The notes beneath the pieces were generated by a model. It saw only the letters and a list, made by a program, of their open reading frames with translations, was not told where the DNA came from and did not search any database. The translations under genes were made by a program, and so were the position numbers. Of a stretch of 64,000 nt of DNA, positions 17,197 to 29,688 are shown in pieces. How positions within the stretch are numbered: position 1 is the stretch's first letter; each line of letters begins with the position of its first letter. The DNA comes from Strigamia acuminata (taxonomy: Eukaryota; Arthropoda; Chilopoda; Geophilomorpha; Linotaeniidae), in the NCBI GenBank assembly GCA_949358305.1, contig OX442317.1, positions 13,210,186-13,274,185 of the forward strand. Reading direction: 5' to 3'.

Positions 17197-17326
17197 GTAA
17201 GATATTTCAGCCACATCAGCCAAATAATTGTTCACTTTGTATGGAGTTTAACCAAATGACTTACGTGAATTATTGATAATTCAGATTATGATAAGTCAAA
17301 TTTGGATTTTAACTTTGAATGCACCT

Positions 17327-20300
17327 AGTGTTTAAACCTTAGTAGAAAGCTTTAATGTAAGTTTTAGCAACATCCAAGAAATGATTTGGGAAAATAGACT
17401 TTTGATCTCATCACAGTTGACTTAGCACAAACACCACAAGACCAATGTCTCTGAATGTTCTGAAATAGTGTTTAAACCTTAGTAGAAGGCTTCAATGTTA
17501 GTTTTAGCAACATCCAAGCAATAATTTGAAAGAATAAACTTTTGATCTCATTTGACATCACAGTTGACTTAGCACAAACACCACAAACCAATGTCTCTGA
17601 ATGTTCTGAAATAGTGTTTAAACCTTAGTAGAAGGCTTCAATGTAAGTTTTAGCAACATCCAAGCAATGATTTGAGAGAATAGACTTTTGATCTCATCAC
17701 AGTTGACTTAGCACAAACATCACAAGACCAATGTCTCTGAATGTTTTGAAATAGTGTTTAAACCTTAGTAGAAAGCTTTAATGTAAGTTTTAGCAACATC
17801 CAAGCAATGATTTGGGAGAATAGACTTTTGATCTCATCACAGTTGACTTAGCACAAACATCACAAGACCAATGTCTCTGAATGTTCTGAAATAGTGTTTA
17901 AACCTTAGTAGAAAGTTTTAATGTAAGTTTTAGCAACATCCAAGAAATGATTTGGGAAAATTGACTTTTGATCTCATCACAGTTGACTTAGCACAAACAC
18001 CACAAGACCAATGTCTCTAAATGTTCTGAAATAGTGTTTAAACCTTAGTAGACGGCTTCAATGTAAGTTTTAGCAACATCCAAGCAATGATTTGGGAGAA
18101 TAGACTTTTGATCTCATCACAGTTGACTTAGCACAAACACCACAAGACCAATGTCTCTGAATGTTCTGAAATAGTGTTTAAACTTTAGTAGAAAGCTTTA
18201 ATGTAAGTTTTAGCAACATCCAAGCAATGATTTGAAAGAATAAACTTTTGATCTCATTTGACATCACAGTTGACTTAGCACAAACATCACAAGACCAATG
18301 TCTCTGAATGTTCTGAAATAGTGTTTAAACCTTAGTAGAAGGCTTCAATGTAAGTTTTAGCAACATCCAAGCAATGATTTGGAAGAATAAACTTTTGATC
18401 CCATTTGACATCACAGTTGACTTAGCACAAACATCACAAGACCAATGTTTCTGAATGTTCTGAAATAGTGTTTAAACCTTAGTAGAAAGCTTCAATGTAA
18501 GTTTTAGCAACATCCAAGCAATAATTTGAAAGAATAAACTTTTGATCTCATTTGACGTCACAGTTGACTTAGCACAAACACCACAAGACCAATGTGTCTG
18601 AATGTTCTGAAATAGTGTTTAAACCTTAGTAGAAGGCTTCAATGTAAGTTTTAGCAACATCCAAGCAATGATTTTGGAGAATAGACTTTTGATCTCATCA
18701 CAGTTGACTTAGCACAAACATCACAAGACCAATGTCTCTGAATGTTCTGAAATAGTGTTTAAACCTTAGTAGAAAGCTTTAATGTAAGTTTTAGCAACAT
18801 CCAAGCAATGATTTGAAAGAATAAACTTTTGATCTCATTTGACATCACAGTTGACTTAGCACAAACATCACAAGACCAATGTCTCTGAATGTTCTGAAAT
18901 AGTGTTTAAACCTTAGTAGAAGGCTTCAATGTAAGTTTTAGCAACATCCAAGCAATGATTTGGAAGAATAAACTTTTGATCCCATTTGACATCACAGTTG
19001 ACTTAGCACAAACGTCACAAGACCAATGTTTCTGAATGTTCTGAAATAGTGTTTAAACCTTAGTAGAAAGCTTCAATGTAAGTTTTAGCAACATCCAAGC
19101 AATAATTTGAAAGAATAAACTTTTGATCTCATTTGACGTCACAGTTGACTTACCACAAACACCACAAGACCAATGTCTCTGAATGTTTAGAAATAGTGTT
19201 TAAACCTTAGTAGAAGGCTTCAATGTAAGTGTTAGCAACATCCAAGCAATAATTTGAAAGAATAAACTTTTGATCTCATTTGACATCACAGTTGACTTAG
19301 CACAAACATCACAAGACCAATGTCTCTGAATGTTCTGAAATAGTGTTTAAACCTTAGTAGAAGGCTTCAATGTAAGTTTTAGCAACATCCAAGCAATGAT
19401 TTGGAAGAATAAATTTTTGATCTCATTTGACATCACAGTTGACTTAGCACAAACACCACAAACCAATGTCTCTGAATATTCTGAAATAGTGTTTAAACCT
19501 TAGTAGAAGGCTTCAATGTAAGTTTTAGCAACATCCAAGCAATGATTTGGGAGAATAGACTTTTGATCTCATCACAGTTGACTTAGCACAAACATCACAA
19601 GACCAATGTCTCTGAATGTTTTGAAATAGTGTTTAAACCTTAGTAGAAAGCTTTAATGTAAGTTTTAGCAACATCCAAGCAATGATTTGGGAGAATAGAC
19701 TTTTGATCTCATCACAGTTGACTTAGCACAAACATCACAAGACCAATGTCTCTGAATGTTCTGAAATAGTGTTTAAACCTTAGTAGAAAGCTTTAATGTT
19801 AGTTTTAGCAACATCCAAGCAATAATTTGAAACAATAAATTTTTGATCTCATTTGACATCACAGTTGACTTAGCACAAACACCACAAACCAATGTCTCTG
19901 AATGTTCTGAAATAGTGTTTAAACCTTAGTAGAAGGCTTCAATGTAAGTGTTAGCAACATCCAAGCAATAATTTGAAAGAATAAACTTTTGATCTCATTT
20001 GACATCACAGTTGACTTAGCACAAACACCACAAACCAATGTCTCTGAATGTTCTGAAATAGTGTTTAAACCTTAGTAGAAGGCTTCAATGTAAGTTTTAG
20101 CAACATCCAAGCAATGATTTGGGAGAATAGACTTTTGATCTCATCACAGTTGACTTAGCACAAACATCACAAGACCAATGTCTCTGAATGTTTTGAAATA
20201 GTGTTTAAACCTTAGTAGAAAGCTTTAATGTAAGTTTTAGCAACATCCAAGCAATGATTTGGAAGAATAGACTTTTGATCTCATCACAGTTGACTTAGCA

Positions 20301-23300
20301 CAAACATCACAAGACCAATGTCTCTGAATGTTCTGAAATAGTGTTTAAACCTTAGTAGACGGCTTCAATGTAAGTTTTAGCAACATCCAAGCAATGATTT
20401 GGGAGAATAGACTTTTGATCTCATCACAGTTGACTTAGCACAAACACCACAAGACCAATGTCTCTGAATGTTCTGAAATAGTGTTTAAACTTTAGTAGAA
20501 AGCTTTAATGTAAGTTTTAGCAACATCCAAGCAATGATTTGAAAGAATAAACTTTTGATCTCATTTGACATCACAGTTGACTTAGCACAAACATCACAAG
20601 ACCAATGTCTCTGAATGTTCTGAAATAGTGTTTAAACCTTAGTAGAAGGCTTCAATGTAAGTTTTAGCAACATCCAAGCAATGATTTGGAAGAATAAACT
20701 TTTGATCCCATTTGACATCACAGTTGACTTAGCACAAACATCACAAGACCAATGTTTCTGAATGTTCTGAAATAGTGTTTAAACCTTAGTAGAAAGCTTC
20801 AATGTAAGTTTTAGCAACATCCAAGCAATAATTTGAAAGAATAAACTTTTGATCTCATTTGACGTCACAGTTGACTTAGCACAAACACCACAAGACCAAT
20901 GTGTCTGAATGTTCTGAAATAGTGTTTAAACCTTAGTAGAAGGCTTCAATGTAAGTTTTAGCAACATCCAAGCAATGATTTTGGAGAATAGACTTTTGAT
21001 CTCATCACAGTTGACTTAGCACAAACATCACAAGACCAATGTCTCTGAATGTTCTGAAATAGTGTTTAAACCTTAGTAGAAAGCTTTAATGTAAGTTTTA
21101 GCAACATCCAAGCAATGATTTGAAAGAATAAACTTTTGATCTCATTTGACATCACAGTTGACTTAGCACAAACATCACAAGACCAATGTCTCTGAATGTT
21201 CTGAAATAGTGTTTAAACCTTAGTAGAAGGCTTCAATGTAAGTTTTAGCAACATCCAAGCAATGATTTGGAAGAATAAACTTTTGATCCCATTTGACATC
21301 ACAGTTGACTTAGCACAAACGTCACAAGACCAATGTTTCTGAATGTTCTGAAATAGTGTTTAAACCTTAGTAGAAAGCTTCAATGTAAGTTTTAGCAACA
21401 TCCAAGCAATAATTTGAAAGAATAAACTTTTGATCTCATTTGACGTCACAGTTGACTTACCACAAACACCACAAGACCAATGTCTCTGAATGTTTAGAAA
21501 TAGTGTTTAAACCTTAGTAGAAGGCTTCAATGTAAGTGTTAGCAACATCCAAGCAATAATTTGAAAGAATAAACTTTTGATCTCATTTGACATCACAGTT
21601 GACTTAGCACAAACATCACAAGACCAATGTCTCTGAATGTTCTGAAATAGTGTTTAAACCTTAGTAGAAGGCTTCAATGTAAGTTTTAGCAACATCCAAG
21701 CAATGATTTGGAAGAATAAATTTTTGATCTCATTTGACATCACAGTTGACTTAGCACAAACACCACAAACCAATGTCTCTGAATATTCTGAAATAGTGTT
21801 TAAACCTTAGTAGAAGGCTTCAATGTAAGTTTTAGCAACATCCAAGCAATGATTTGGGAGAATAGACTTTTGATCTCATCACAGTTGACTTAGCACAAAC
21901 ATCACAAGACCAATGTCTCTGAATGTTTTGAAATAGTGTTTAAACCTTAGTAGAAAGCTTTAATGTAAGTTTTAGCAACATCCAAGCAATGATTTGGGAG
22001 AATAGACTTTTGATCTCATCACAGTTGACTTAGCACAAACATCACAAGACCAATGTCTCTGAATGTTCTGAAATAGTGTTTAAACCTTAGTAGAAAGCTT
22101 TAATGTTAGTTTTAGCAACATCCAAGCAATAATTTGAAACAATAAATTTTTGATCTCATTTGACATCACAGTTGACTTAGCACAAACACCACAAACCAAT
22201 GTCTCTGAATGTTCTGAAATAGTGTTTAAACCTTAGTAGAAGGCTTCAATGTAAGTGTTAGCAACATCCAAGCAATAATTTGAAAGAATAAACTTTTGAT
22301 CTCATTTGACATCACAGTTGACTTAGCACAAACACCACAAACCAATGTCTCTGAATGTTCTGAAATAGTGTTTAAACCTTAGTAGAAGGCTTCAATGTAA
22401 GTTTTAGCAACATCCAAGCAATGATTTGGGAGAATAGACTTTTGATCTCATCACAGTTGACTTAGCACAAACATCACAAGACCAATGTCTCTGAATGTTT
22501 TGAAATAGTGTTTAAACCTTAGTAGAAAGCTTTAATGTAAGTTTTAGCAACATCCAAGCAATGATTTGGAAGAATAGACTTTTGATCTCATCACAGTTGA
22601 CTTAGCACAAACATCACAAGACCAATGTCTCTGAATGTTCTGAAATAGTGTTTAAACCTTAGTAGAAAGTTTTAATGTAAGTTTTAGCAACATCCAAGAA
22701 ATGATTTGGGAAAATAGACTTTTGATCTCATCACAGTTGACTTAGCACAAACACCACAAGACCAATGTCTCTAAATGTTCTGAAATAGTGTTTAAACCTT
22801 AGTAGACGGCTTCAATGTAAGTTTTAGCAACATCCAAGCAATGATTTGGGAGAATAGACTTTTGATCTCATCACAGTTGACTTAGCACAAACACCACAAG
22901 ACCAATGTCTCTGAATGTTCTGAAATAGTGTTTAAACTTTAGTAGAAAGCTTCAATGTAAGTTTTAGCAACATCCAAGCAATAATTTGAAAGAATAAACT
23001 TTTGATCTCATTTGACGTCACAGTTGACTTAGCACAAACACCACAAGACCAATGTGTCTGAATGTTCTGAAATAGTGTTTAAACCTTAGTAGAAGGCTTC
23101 AATGTAAGTTTTAGCAACATCCAAGCAATGATTTTGGAGAATAGACTTTTGATCTCATCACAGTTGACTTAGCACAAACATCACAAGACCAATGTCTCTG
23201 AATGTTCTGAAATAGTGTTTAAACCTTAGTAGAAAGCTTTAATGTAAGTTTTAGCAACATCCAAGCAATGATTTGAAAGAATAAACTTTTGATCTCATTT

Positions 23301-23721
23301 GACATCACAGTTGACTTAGCACAAACATCACAAGACCAATGTCTCTGAATGTTCTGAAATAGTGTTTAAACCTTAGTAGAAGGCTTCAATGTAAGTTTTA
23401 GCAACATCCAAGCAATGATTTGGAAGAATAAACTTTTGATCCCATTTGACATCACAGTTGACTTAGCACAAACGTCACAAGACCAATGTTTCTGAATGTT
23501 CTGAAATAGTGTTTAAACCTTAGTAGAAAGCTTCAATGTAAGTTTTAGCAACATCCAAGCAATGATTTGGGAGAATAGACTTTTGATCTCATCACAGTTG
23601 ACTTAGCACAAACATCACAAGACCAATGTCTCTGAATGTTTTGAAATAGTGTTTAAACCTTAGTAGAAGGCTTCAATGTAAGTTTTAGCAACATCCAAGC
23701 AATGATTTGGAAGAATAAACT
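17327..23721. repeat. Satellite array between TIR element copy 1 and E1 fragment
   Basis: About 45 monomers. A 2307-bp higher-order period is visible: the rare GACTTACCAC variant occurs at 19144 and 21451 and the variants around both agree in order. Other markers include TGATTTTGGAG and AACGTCACAAG monomers. No gene. Confidence 0.95.
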
Positions 23722-24888
23722 TTTGATGAGGTTTATCCAATTATTTTGCATTATGACAGTTGGATAACAAGACTGTTAATTAAGAAAGTACATCTGGAGT
23801 TGCTTCACGGTGACATAAGCGAAACTTTGTATCACCTACGCGAACAATTTTGGATTATAAGAGGACGAAGAACTATACAAACAGTTATTCGAGAATGTGA
23901 GATTTGCAGACGAGGAAAACTTGCACGCAACAACCCTTCAACGGGTGACCTTCCTGCTGAACGTGTGACACCAGCAGCGCCATTCCAAAACACAGGAGTG
24001 GACCACTTGGGTCCCATTTATGTCGGCAGCAACAAGAAGGAAAAGAAAAAAGTTTACATCTTGCTTTTCACGTGTATGGTGACCCGTTCCATACATTTAG
24101 AAGTATCAGAGGACCTTTCTGTGCCAAAGTTTTTGCTTGCAATGAGAAGATTTGGGGCACGCCACGGATACCCCGGGAAGATTTTCTCTGACAACAGTAA
24201 GACGTTTGAGTGCGGAAGCCTCGAATTACAATCATGGGGGAAACTCATCGGTCATTCAGATGTGCAAACATTCCTATCCGAAAAAAGAATGCTTTGGACT
24301 TTCATCCCACCGCTGTCTCCATGGATGGGCGGAGCGTGGGAGCGCTTAGTCCGCTCAGTAAAAGATAAACTTCGAAAAACTTTGTTGCGCAGCACTGTAG
24401 ACTTGGAAACTCTCCAAACACTGGTCTTGGAAATAAGTTCAGTGCTAAATTCCCGACCCTTAAGTTACGTCCCAGACAGTGTTGATGGTGGTAGAATTTT
24501 GGCACCTGAAAACTTTCTAACAGGAGGCATGCCAAAATACGTAATAAACAAACAACTGAGTGCAATTAAAAAATCAGATTTAAGAAAACTGGACATTAAA
24601 CGACGCCAATTTATTTGGGAGTTCTGGAAAATTTGGAAAAAGAGTTACCTCATGCAATTGAAGAATTTTTATGAATCCAAAGGTGATAAGTTCTTCAAAA
24701 ATCCTAAAGTAGATCAAATCGTGTTGCTAGAGAAAATGGGTACAAATCCCTATTTTTGGCCCCTTGCTAGGATAAAGGAAATTTTTCCCGGTGATGATGG
24801 TCAAATCCGTGTTATAAAAGTTGTGCTACCCGATGGACGTGAGTTAAAAAGGTCAGTCAAGCATGTGAGAGCCCTAGAACTTGAGTGA
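23722..24888 (+). pseudogene. Truncated BEL polyprotein: integrase and C-terminal part only
   Basis: Codons 1358-1745 of the E1 polyprotein, fused at the TTTGAT microhomology to satellite. Gag, protease, reverse transcriptase and RNase H are missing. The H2C2 finger, all three integrase acidic residues and the C-terminal region are intact. An in-frame TAA sits at 23716-23718 just upstream, and there is no ATG at the head of the frame, so it lacks a proper start. One amino acid differs from E1 (R1671 to K, base 24662). It arose by segmental duplication, not by insertion. Confidence 0.92.
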
Positions 24889-24948
24889 TTTTTCTTTTGT
24901 GATTTTTTTGCGTGGTTCTCCTTCTCTGTCCTTTCGCCGGCAATTCGT

Positions 24949-26461
24949 TGTTGCAAACAACGTGGAAATATTTTGGAAATTGCATTTATTACTGTGTTTT
25001 TTGTCATATTAAATATTCATAGTGTAGTAGAATTTTTGCCTAATATTTTCATTTATTGCTTTTCAGGTTTTTTCTTATTAAAACATTGTTTTTTAGTGTT
25101 TTCAGTAATTTTAGTGTCTTTTGTGTTGATATTGCATTTTAATTTACTGTTATTTCAAGTGTTTTCAAAGCTTTGTGTCTTATTTCATTGATTTCTTATG
25201 CATTTTCATGATTTACGGCAATTTTAGGTACATTCGTCGAAGTGCAGTTCAGTTACGCTACATGCGTGACGTCATTTTTCCATTACTAGTCTCGTTTCGT
25301 TAGAACTTCTAACGTTTCGTTCTATACTTTCCGAGTTGTTAAGAATTCTATTTACAATTGCTTTCTACTAATTAAAGTCTGCTCTTTCGACTGGTGTGTT
25401 TTATTATTGCCCAAGTGTTTTCGTTTCATCTGTACGAACGTTCGTTGTCGGCCACCGCATGGGCGCGGCCTATAATGTTCGGTTCGTGCGGTTTACGATC
25501 TATTTCAAAGTGTTGTGTTGAATAAATACTGTGATTTTGTGCAGGAAATAACATTTCCTAATTTTATTTAACATTCCTATGTGGTTTTTATTAACATTCT
25601 GTGTATCTAATTTCAAATGTACTGGTTTTACCGCCAACATGACGTTCGAGGCCGCCATGTTGGAATTTATCGGTAATTCGTTTTTATTTCAATTTGTTTG
25701 CGTCGTTTATTGATTGAATTGATTATACTATTTGTTTACGATGTATTTTAACCTGAATTCTTATGTTATTTTGTGTTTTAAAGCCATTTTAAATTCAAAT
25801 CTTACGGTTACGTCATCATACTTGTCTGTGATTGGCTATTGCGATCGTCTGCTACACGATCATTGTTTTGTGCATCGTTTTCATTGTTTTACTTATTGAA
25901 TCGAATTGTTATGATTAGCTTTTTTATTCACTGCATTCTTGCGGTCATTTTGATATATTACAAACTGTAATCCGTGCTAATTTCACAATTTGTCAACTTT
26001 GCCTGTATTTCGTTTTCCTCCGTTGCCATGACAACGGAGAATTTTGTATCTGTATTTCGCCGCTAATCGGCTCGGCGCGTGCCATTTTCAGTATTGCGCA
26101 TGTGCGGCTCCCTTGAGGGCCAATTACATTCGTGTATTTTATTCAGTTATCATCTAACCGTTCATTAAAGAAGTTGTTGAATTTTAGCTCGTGTTTAACT
26201 TTATTTCCGTCATCTTTACCAATGTGTCGGGAGTAGTTAATCTTTTTCCCCGCTGGCTTATGGATAAACAAGCACTCGGATACCTTTCAACAGTGCTCTC
26301 GATTGCTTTCTCCTCATGCAACAATGGATTCGGGAGTGATTATTGTGGTTTCCAGCACGGTTTATGTACGTACTTTGCTATACGATCATCAAATCATATT
26401 GGCGGGAATTTCAAACCGCAAATGCCCATTTCTTCTATATTCGTGTTGACCGACCGCAACA
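24949..26461 (+). repeat. LTR of the duplicated E1 fragment
   Basis: 1513 bp, identical in extent to the E1 3' LTR at offset 12,362, with one substitution seen at 26210. It is followed by the same TTTC satellite flank (26462-26465). It retains X-box 26020-26037, NRF1-like 26095-26107, TCAGTT 26143-26148 and ATTAAA 26164-26169, so it could drive transcription into the satellite. Confidence 0.95.
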
Positions 26462-27785
26462 TTTCTGAATGTTCTGAAATAGTGTTCAAACCTTAGTAGA
26501 AAGCTTCAATGTAAGTTTTAGCAACATCCAAGCAATGATTTGAAAGAATAAACTTTTGATCTCATTTGACGTCACAGTTGACTTAGCACAAACACCACAA
26601 GACCAATGTGTCTGAATGTTCTGAAATAGTGTTTAAACCTTAGTAGAAGGCTTCAATGTAAGTTTTAGCAACATCCAAGCAATGATTTGGGAGAATAGAC
26701 TTTTGATCTCATCACAGTTGACTTAGCACAAACATCACAAGACCAATGTCTCTGAATGTTTTGAAATAGTGTTTAAACCTTAGTAGAAAGCTTTAATGTA
26801 AGTTTTAGCAACATCCAAGCAATGATTTGAAAGAATAAACTTTTGATCTCATTTGACATCACAGTTGACTTAGCACAAACATCACAAGACCAATGTCTCT
26901 GAATGTTCTGAAATAGTGTTTAAACCTTAGTAGAAGGCTTCAATGTAAGTTTTAGCAACATCCAAGCAATGATTTGGAAGAATAAACTTTTGATCCCATT
27001 TGACATCACAGTTGACTTAGCACAAACATCACAAGACCAATGTCTCTGAATGTTCTGAAATAGTGTTTAAACTTTAGTAGAAAGCTTTAATGTAAGTTTT
27101 AGCAACATCCAAGCAATGATTTGAAAGAATAAACTTTTGATCTCATTTGACATCACAGTTGACTTAGCACAAACATCACAAGACCAATGTCTCTGAATGT
27201 TCTGAAATAGTGTTTAAACCTTAGTAGAAGGCTTCAATATAAGTTTTAGCAACATCCAAGCAATGATTTGGAAGAATAAACTTTTGATCCCATTTGACAT
27301 CACAGTTGACTTAGCACAAACATCACAAGACCAATGTTTCTGAATGTTCTGAAATAGTGTTCAAACCTTAGTAGAAAGCTTCAATGTAAGTTTTAGCAAC
27401 ATCCAAGCAATGATTTGAAAGAATAAACTTTTGATCTCATTTGACGTCACAGTTGACTTAGCACAAACACCACAAGACCAATGTGTCTGAATGTTCTGAA
27501 ATAGTGTTTAAACCTTAGTAGAAGGCTTCAATGTAAGTTTTAGCAACATCCAAGCAATGATTTGGGAGAATAGACTTTTGATCTCATCACAGTTGACTTA
27601 GCACAAACATCACAAGACCAATGTCTCTGAATGTTTTGAAATAGTGTTTAAACCTTAGTAGAAAGCTTTAATGTAAGTTTTAGCAACATCCAAGCAATGA
27701 TTTGGGAGAATAGACTTTTGATCTCATCACAGTTGACTTAGCACAAACATCACAAGACCAATGTCTCTGAATGTTCTGAAATAGT
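26462..27785. repeat. Satellite array (duplicate of 14100-15423)
   Basis: Same variants in the same order as 14100-15423, with one substitution at 27239. No gene. Confidence 0.95.
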
Positions 27786-29688
27786 AGGTGCATTCAAAGT
27801 CAAATGAATTATTTGACTGAAATGACTGATTTGACTGATTTGACTGATTTGACTTAACAGTCACAGGAAATGATGCAATTTACATCATCAGATGATAATC
27901 GAAATTTGAAAAATCATAATCTGCTTATTTTCATGATTTTTTACAAGCTTTTCAAGACTTTTCACCCAGTTTTTGACGATTTTTGACGATTTTTACAGTT
28001 TTTGACAATTTTTACCGAGGCTTTCACGATTTTTACCCAGTTTGTCACGATTTTTACCCTTTTTACCCAGTTTTTCATTATTTTACACGATTTTTACCCA
28101 GTTTTTCACGATTTTACATTATTTTTATTGTTTTTCACGATTTTACACGATATTTACCGAGGTTTTCACAATTTTTATCTTGTTTTACACGATTTTTTAC
28201 GATTTTCACCCAGTTTTTCATGATTTTTACCTAGTTTTTAATGATTTATTTTATCCATTTTTACATATATAAAAAATGTTTTAAAATCTGTTAAAAAGCA
28301 TGCATTTTTTTAAAAAAATATTTACTAAATAACACTCATGTATTTTTTGATATTTACAGAAAAACATTCATTTATTTAAAAAATATTAATTTAATATGTT
28401 CACAAAAAAATTAACTTACTTTAATATATTCACAAAAAAAAAACATATTTTATTTAATTTATTTAATTTAATTTAATTTAATCCAATATATTTACTAAAA
28501 AATTAACTCTTTATAAAAATAAAAATATTAATGTTGAAAAAGTACTATTTTCACTAAAAAAAAATCCACTGCCCAGTGGAAATGCTCAAAACATAAATTA
28601 CATGCAAACGAGGTTCAATGTTTGCAGGTTAGTAGCGCTCTTACAATTAGGTGAGTAAAATGCTAACACAACACTAAGCTAGTTTACAATAATATTCAAT
28701 GAATAAATTCAAAAAAAAATTCAAAAATTCAAATAAATCAAGAAAATCTTCAAAAATGATGTTTTCAAGAAGTTGAAAGGTTTGTGAAGTCATCTGGTGC
28801 ACTTCACGTGCTTTTCCTTGAAAATCTGGTCCAAAATATCCATAATTCTACTGGTTGAAATATCCGAAACAATCCACACACTTCACGTGTATTTTTCTGG
28901 TCAAAATGTCCGAAATTCGCAATTTTCGCTGGTCTATGGTGTCCAAATCGATTCCCACACTTCACGTGTGTTTTCCTCTCGAAATTTGGGTCCAAAAAAC
29001 GTCCAAAAACATGCAAAACGTTCAAAAATGCCTCGCACGAGTCCAAATAGTACAAATCGTCGTCTGGGCGCTTTCTGTGCTGCACGGCACGTCCTTCGCG
29101 AACGTTTCGGCGACGTTCCTCGTTGTTCGCGAACGTCCGTGCGACGTTCCTCGTCGATTAGCGGTCGACGCCGCGAACGTGTCGGAAATGTGCGGCCCTG
29201 GCAATCGTACGATCGACGTGCGCTCGAAAACATAAATTTGTTTTTTAAAATGTCAGCAATTACTAACCTTGCTTTTGCCTAAGTATGGCTGTTCAGCTAG
29301 GTAATGAGCACTGCTCATTTCTTGAGTCCTTGACTAGTTTCTTGCTGGATTCCTCTTTTCATGATAGACTGACTGGGGGCATCCATCTTGAATGACTTAT
29401 TCCAGTGGCCAAATAATTCATGTGCTCAGCCATGATTGGAGGAATTTTTCCATCAGCCACTTATTGATAAGTCATGATTGGAGTGACTTATCAATAGGCC
29501 ACTTATTGCAATTGAATTATCTTTTCAGTGATGTAAATTACATCATTTCCTGTGACTGGTAAGATATTTCAGCCACATCAGCCAAATAATTGTTCACTTT
29601 GTATGGAGTTTAACCAAATGACTTACGTGAATTATTGATAATTCAGATTATGATAAGTCAAATTTGGATTTTAACTTTGAATGCACCT
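27786..29688. mobile_element. Non-autonomous TIR DNA transposon, copy 2 (1903 bp)
   Basis: Same length as 15424-17326, with the same AGT flanks (27783-27785, 29689-29691) and same satellite context, so it is a passenger of the 12.4-kb duplication. Terminal repeats are 27786-27800 and 29674-29688; subterminal arms are 27858-27886 and 29530-29558. I saw no substitution against copy 1. Confidence 0.9.

Larger units (their letters stand above)
15424..17326. mobile_element. Non-autonomous TIR DNA transposon, copy 1 (1903 bp)
   Basis: Bounded by a perfect 15-bp terminal inverted repeat, AGGTGCATTCAAAGT (15424-15438) and its complement (17312-17326), and by a 3-bp AGT target duplication (15421-15423, 17327-17329) in satellite GAAATAGTGTTT. 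A second inverted pair of 29 bp lies inward (15496-15524 and 17168-17196, one mismatch). No transposase frame is visible. Inside are a low-complexity minisatellite, an AT-rich middle, a 79-bp repeat with E-boxes, and a CpG-rich patch. A 3-bp target duplication suits PIF/Harbinger or CACTA-like families, but AGT is not the usual TWA, so superfamily is open. Confidence 0.85.
11360..23721. repeat. Tandem segmental duplication, unit 1 (12,362 bp)
   Basis: Everything from codon 1358 of the E1 polyprotein through the 3' LTR, satellite, TIR element and more satellite recurs from 23722 onward at offset 12,362. The offset is the same for the LTR start (12587/24949) and for the TIR element (15424/27786). 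At the junction the satellite and integrase sequences share TTTGAT (23722-23727 and 11360-11365). Confidence 0.9.

Noticed and set aside
23746-24888. A 380-aa free-standing integrase gene
   Set aside because: Its nominal start is a TTG inside the E1 integrase frame, and the region is a duplicated 3' fragment of E1; annotated as a pseudogene.
27786-29688. Second TIR element as an independent transposition into an identical site
   Set aside because: Flanking satellite, LTR and offset are shared with copy 1, so it was carried by the segmental duplication.
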